Source of the DNA: Kribbella sp. NBC_01245
GTDB lineage: Bacteria > Actinomycetota > Actinomycetes > Propionibacteriales > Kribbellaceae
Length of the DNA stretch: 64,000 bases
Assembly (NCBI RefSeq): GCF_036226525.1
Contig: NZ_CP108487.1
Span: 2,356,001-2,420,000, forward strand
Direction of reading: 5' to 3'
The notes beneath the pieces were generated by a model. The model worked only from the letters and a program-made list of their open reading frames with translations. It was not told the DNA's origin and made no database searches. Shown here one piece after another: positions 62,187 to 64,000 of the stretch (position 1 is the stretch's first letter; every line of letters starts with the position of its first letter). The position numbers were made by a program, and so were the translations under genes.

Positions 62187-62822
62187 TCAGGAAAGGGAGC
62201 TGACCCAGTTCCGTAGCAGCTCGGCGCCGGCATCGCCCGACTTCTCCGGGTGGAACTGCGTCGCCTGGAGCGGCCCATTCTCGACGGCGGCCACGAACCG
62301 GTCCCCGCCGTACGACGCCCAGGTGACCTTCGGCGCGACCGAGTCCCGGGTGTCGGTCAGGCGCCATTCCCGGACGCCGTACGAGTGGACGAAATAGAAC
62401 CGCTCGTGCTCGACGTTCTTGAACAGCTCGCTGCCGTCGGGTGTCTCCACCGTGTTCCAGCCCATGTGCGGAATGGGCTTGTCGGACTGCAGGCGCTCGA
62501 CCACACCCGGCCACTGGTCGCAACCGTCGGTCTCGACGCCGTGCTCGATCCCTTGTTCGAACAAGATCTGCATGCCCACGCAGATGCCGAGCACGGGACG
62601 GCCGCGGGTGAGGCGCTGATCGATCAGCTTGTCGCCGCGGACCGCTTTGAGGCCGGTCATGCACGCCTCGAAGGCGCCGACCCCGGGGACGAGCAGGCCG
62701 TCCGCGTTCAGCGCCTCGTCGAAGTCGGACGTGACGGTGACGTCGGCGCCGACGCGTTGCAGGGCACGCTCGCCGCTTCGGATATTGCCGGAGCCGTAGT
62801 CCAGCAGAACGACCTTCGTCAC
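62187..62822 (-). CDS. hisH: Imidazole glycerol phosphate synthase subunit HisH
   Basis: A 211-residue glutamine amidotransferase that supplies ammonia to HisF. The nucleophile Cys is in [14 protein letters not shown] near residues 78-91, and the catalytic His/Glu are in [13 protein letters not shown] near the C-terminus. The GTG at 62822 overlaps the hisB stop (GTGA). The usual partner genes hisA and hisF do not follow; the liv operon begins instead. Confidence 0.95.
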   Translation of the reverse strand: MTKVVLLDYGSGNIRSGERALQRVGADVTVTSDFDEALNADGLLVPGVGAFEACMTGLKAVRGDKLIDQRLTRGRPVLGICVGMQILFEQGIEHGVETDGCDQWPGVVERLQSDKPIPHMGWNTVETPDGSELFKNVEHERFYFVHSYGVREWRLTDTRDSVAPKVTWASYGGDRFVAAVENGPLQATQFHPEKSGDAGAELLRNWVSSLS

Positions 62823-63418
62823 AGGGCGCCCTTGGTGCTGGGAATGCCCGGCTGACGCGGGTCGAGCTCGGCGGCTGTCCGTAGTGCACGCGCGAATGCC
62901 TTGAACTGGGCCTCGACGATGTGGTGCGGATCGCGGCCGGAAAGGACCCGCATGTGGATGCAGATGGCCGCGTTGAAGGCGAGCGTCTCGAAGACGTGCT
63001 GGGTCAGCGAACCGGCGTAGTCGCCGCCGATGATCGCGTACACCTGGCCGTCGGGCTCACCCGTGTGGACGCAGTACGGACGGCCGGAAAGGTCGACCGT
63101 ACAGTGCACGAGCGCCTCGTCCAGCGGGACGGTGGCGTCGCCGAACCGGCGGATACCGCGCTTGTCGCCGAGTGCCTCCTTGAGCGCCTGACCGAGACCG
63201 ATCGCGGTGTCCTCGACGGTGTGGTGGGCGTCGATGTGCAGATCGCCGACCGTGTTCACCTGCAGGTCGAGCAGCGCGTGCTTGGCCAGCGCGTTCAGCA
63301 TGTGGTCGTAGAAGCCGACGCCGGTCGAGATGTCCGCGCGGCCGGTGCCGTCGAGGTCGACCTCGATCACGACCTTCGACTCGCTGGTCTCACGTTCGAC
63401 CCGGGCAGTCCTGCTCAT
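62819..63418 (-). CDS. hisB: Imidazoleglycerol-phosphate dehydratase
   Basis: A 199-residue monofunctional His[21 protein letters not shown] and [20 protein letters not shown] give the two manganese-binding His clusters, and [19 protein letters not shown] the third. The ATG at 63418 has AAAGG eight bases upstream; a GTG at 63433 is an alternative that would overlap hisC. Confidence 0.95.
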   Translation of the reverse strand: MSRTARVERETSESKVVIEVDLDGTGRADISTGVGFYDHMLNALAKHALLDLQVNTVGDLHIDAHHTVEDTAIGLGQALKEALGDKRGIRRFGDATVPLDEALVHCTVDLSGRPYCVHTGEPDGQVYAIIGGDYAGSLTQHVFETLAFNAAICIHMRVLSGRDPHHIVEAQFKAFARALRTAAELDPRQPGIPSTKGAL

Positions 63419-63422
63419 CGCT

Positions 63423-64000
63423 TCACCTTTCACTTGCCTTGAGCACCTTTTCGAGAGCCGTCTTGAAGGCGGCCATTTCGGCGGCGGTGCCGATCGAGAC
63501 GCGGAGCCAGCCGTCCGGCCCGGTCTCGCGAATCAGCACACCGTCGTCCAGCAGCGACTGCCAGACGGCATGCCGGTGCCGGAAGGTGCCGAACAGTACG
63601 AAGTTGGCGTCGGAGTCGACCGCCTGCAGACCCTGGCTGCGCAACCAGTTCACGGTCTCATCCCGCTCTTGGCGGAGCTGGCCGACCCTGCTTAACAACT
63701 CGTCCGAATGCCGTAGAGCTGCCCGCGCGACGGCCTGCGTGACCGCGGACAGGTGGTACGGCAGCCGGACCACGCGCAGCGCGTTGATCAGGTCGTTGCT
63801 CGCGGCAAGGTATCCGACCCTGGCGCCCGCGAGCGCGAACGCCTTCGACATCGTGCGCGCGACGGCGAGATTCGGGTACGACGGGAGGAGCGTGGTGGCG
63901 CTGGGAGTACCTTCGCGCCGGAATTCGCCGTACGCCTCGTCGACGACCAGCACCGACCCGAGCTCCGCCGTACGGGCCGCGATCGCCTCGATCAGGTCGA
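63423..64000 (-). CDS. hisC: Histidinol-phosphate aminotransferase (partial)
   Basis: The C-terminal 191 residues are visible; the 5' part lies beyond 64000. [15 protein letters not shown] contains the Asp-x-x-Tyr cofactor contacts and [18 protein letters not shown] the PLP lysine. It converts imidazole-acetol phosphate to histidinol phosphate. The frame is open to the window edge ([17 protein letters not shown]). It is followed after four bases by hisB. Confidence 0.93.
   Translation of the reverse strand, partial: DLIEAIAARTAELGSVLVVDEAYGEFRREGTPSATTLLPSYPNLAVARTMSKAFALAGARVGYLAASNDLINALRVVRLPYHLSAVTQAVARAALRHSDELLSRVGQLRQERDETVNWLRSQGLQAVDSDANFVLFGTFRHRHAVWQSLLDDGVLIRETGPDGWLRVSIGTAAEMAAFKTALEKVLKASER

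Overview
The window is about 70% G+C chromosomal DNA of an actinobacterium. Gene content and order point to the Nocardioidales, and Kribbella or a close relative is my best guess. The evidence is the actinobacterial rimP-nusA-ylxR-infB-rbfA-truB-ribF-rpsO-pnp-M16-dapB gene set, a Pro/Gly/Ala-rich IF-2 N-terminus, frequent GTG starts, GTGA/ATGA stop-start overlaps, and several leaderless-type promoters. The genus is inference.

Layout. 1-2263 (-): phenylacetyl-CoA epoxidase operon paaABCD (paaD cut by the window edge). 2.3-9.2 kb: GNAT, GlxA-type regulator with divergent cupin, secreted HEXXH peptidase, LuxR regulator, DUF5655-like protein and a membrane acyltransferase. 9.4-10.9 kb: an apparently intact IS110-family element, followed by two large palindromes. 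11.5-18.2 kb: exported TAP-type hydrolase, a second acyltransferase, a large XRE/STAND/TPR regulator and a TPR membrane protein. 18.2-40.3 kb (-): the conserved translation/RNA gene block, interrupted twice: NUDIX plus a five-gene oligopeptide ABC importer lies between the M16 peptidase and dapB, and an esterase/sirtuin/LLM oxidoreductase trio lies between ribF and truB.

41.7-49.9 kb (+) is the main find. A tightly overlapping operon encodes a cupin, a MetRS-like ligase without an anticodon domain, a fusion of a DAO-type flavin oxidase with a SidA-type lysine N-hydroxylase, a small protein, two ATP-grasp ligases and an MFS transporter. The cupin, MetRS-like, DAO and lysine-hydroxylase parts are those of the N-N bond (hydrazine) forming pathway known from s56-p1, where N6-hydroxylysine is joined to glycine and cleaved to hydrazinoacetate. 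Here the cupin and MetRS parts are split and the two flavoenzymes are fused. I infer a small hydrazine-containing peptide-like product, assembled by the ATP-grasp ligases and exported by the MFS protein.

50-64 kb (-): HrpB helicase, a PhoX/DUF839 protein, a branched-chain amino acid type ABC importer operon containing an acyl-CoA synthetase (livF-livG-acs-livH-livM-livJ), and hisC-hisB-hisH. A tnpB-only IS605-type element sits antisense between livG and the synthetase gene. Its right end supplies the livG stop codon, and its predicted guide is the end of livG.

No tRNA, rRNA or CRISPR array was seen. Coordinates come from reading the sequence; start codons were chosen by Shine-Dalgarno match, overlap with the upstream gene, or a -10 box placed for leaderless transcription.
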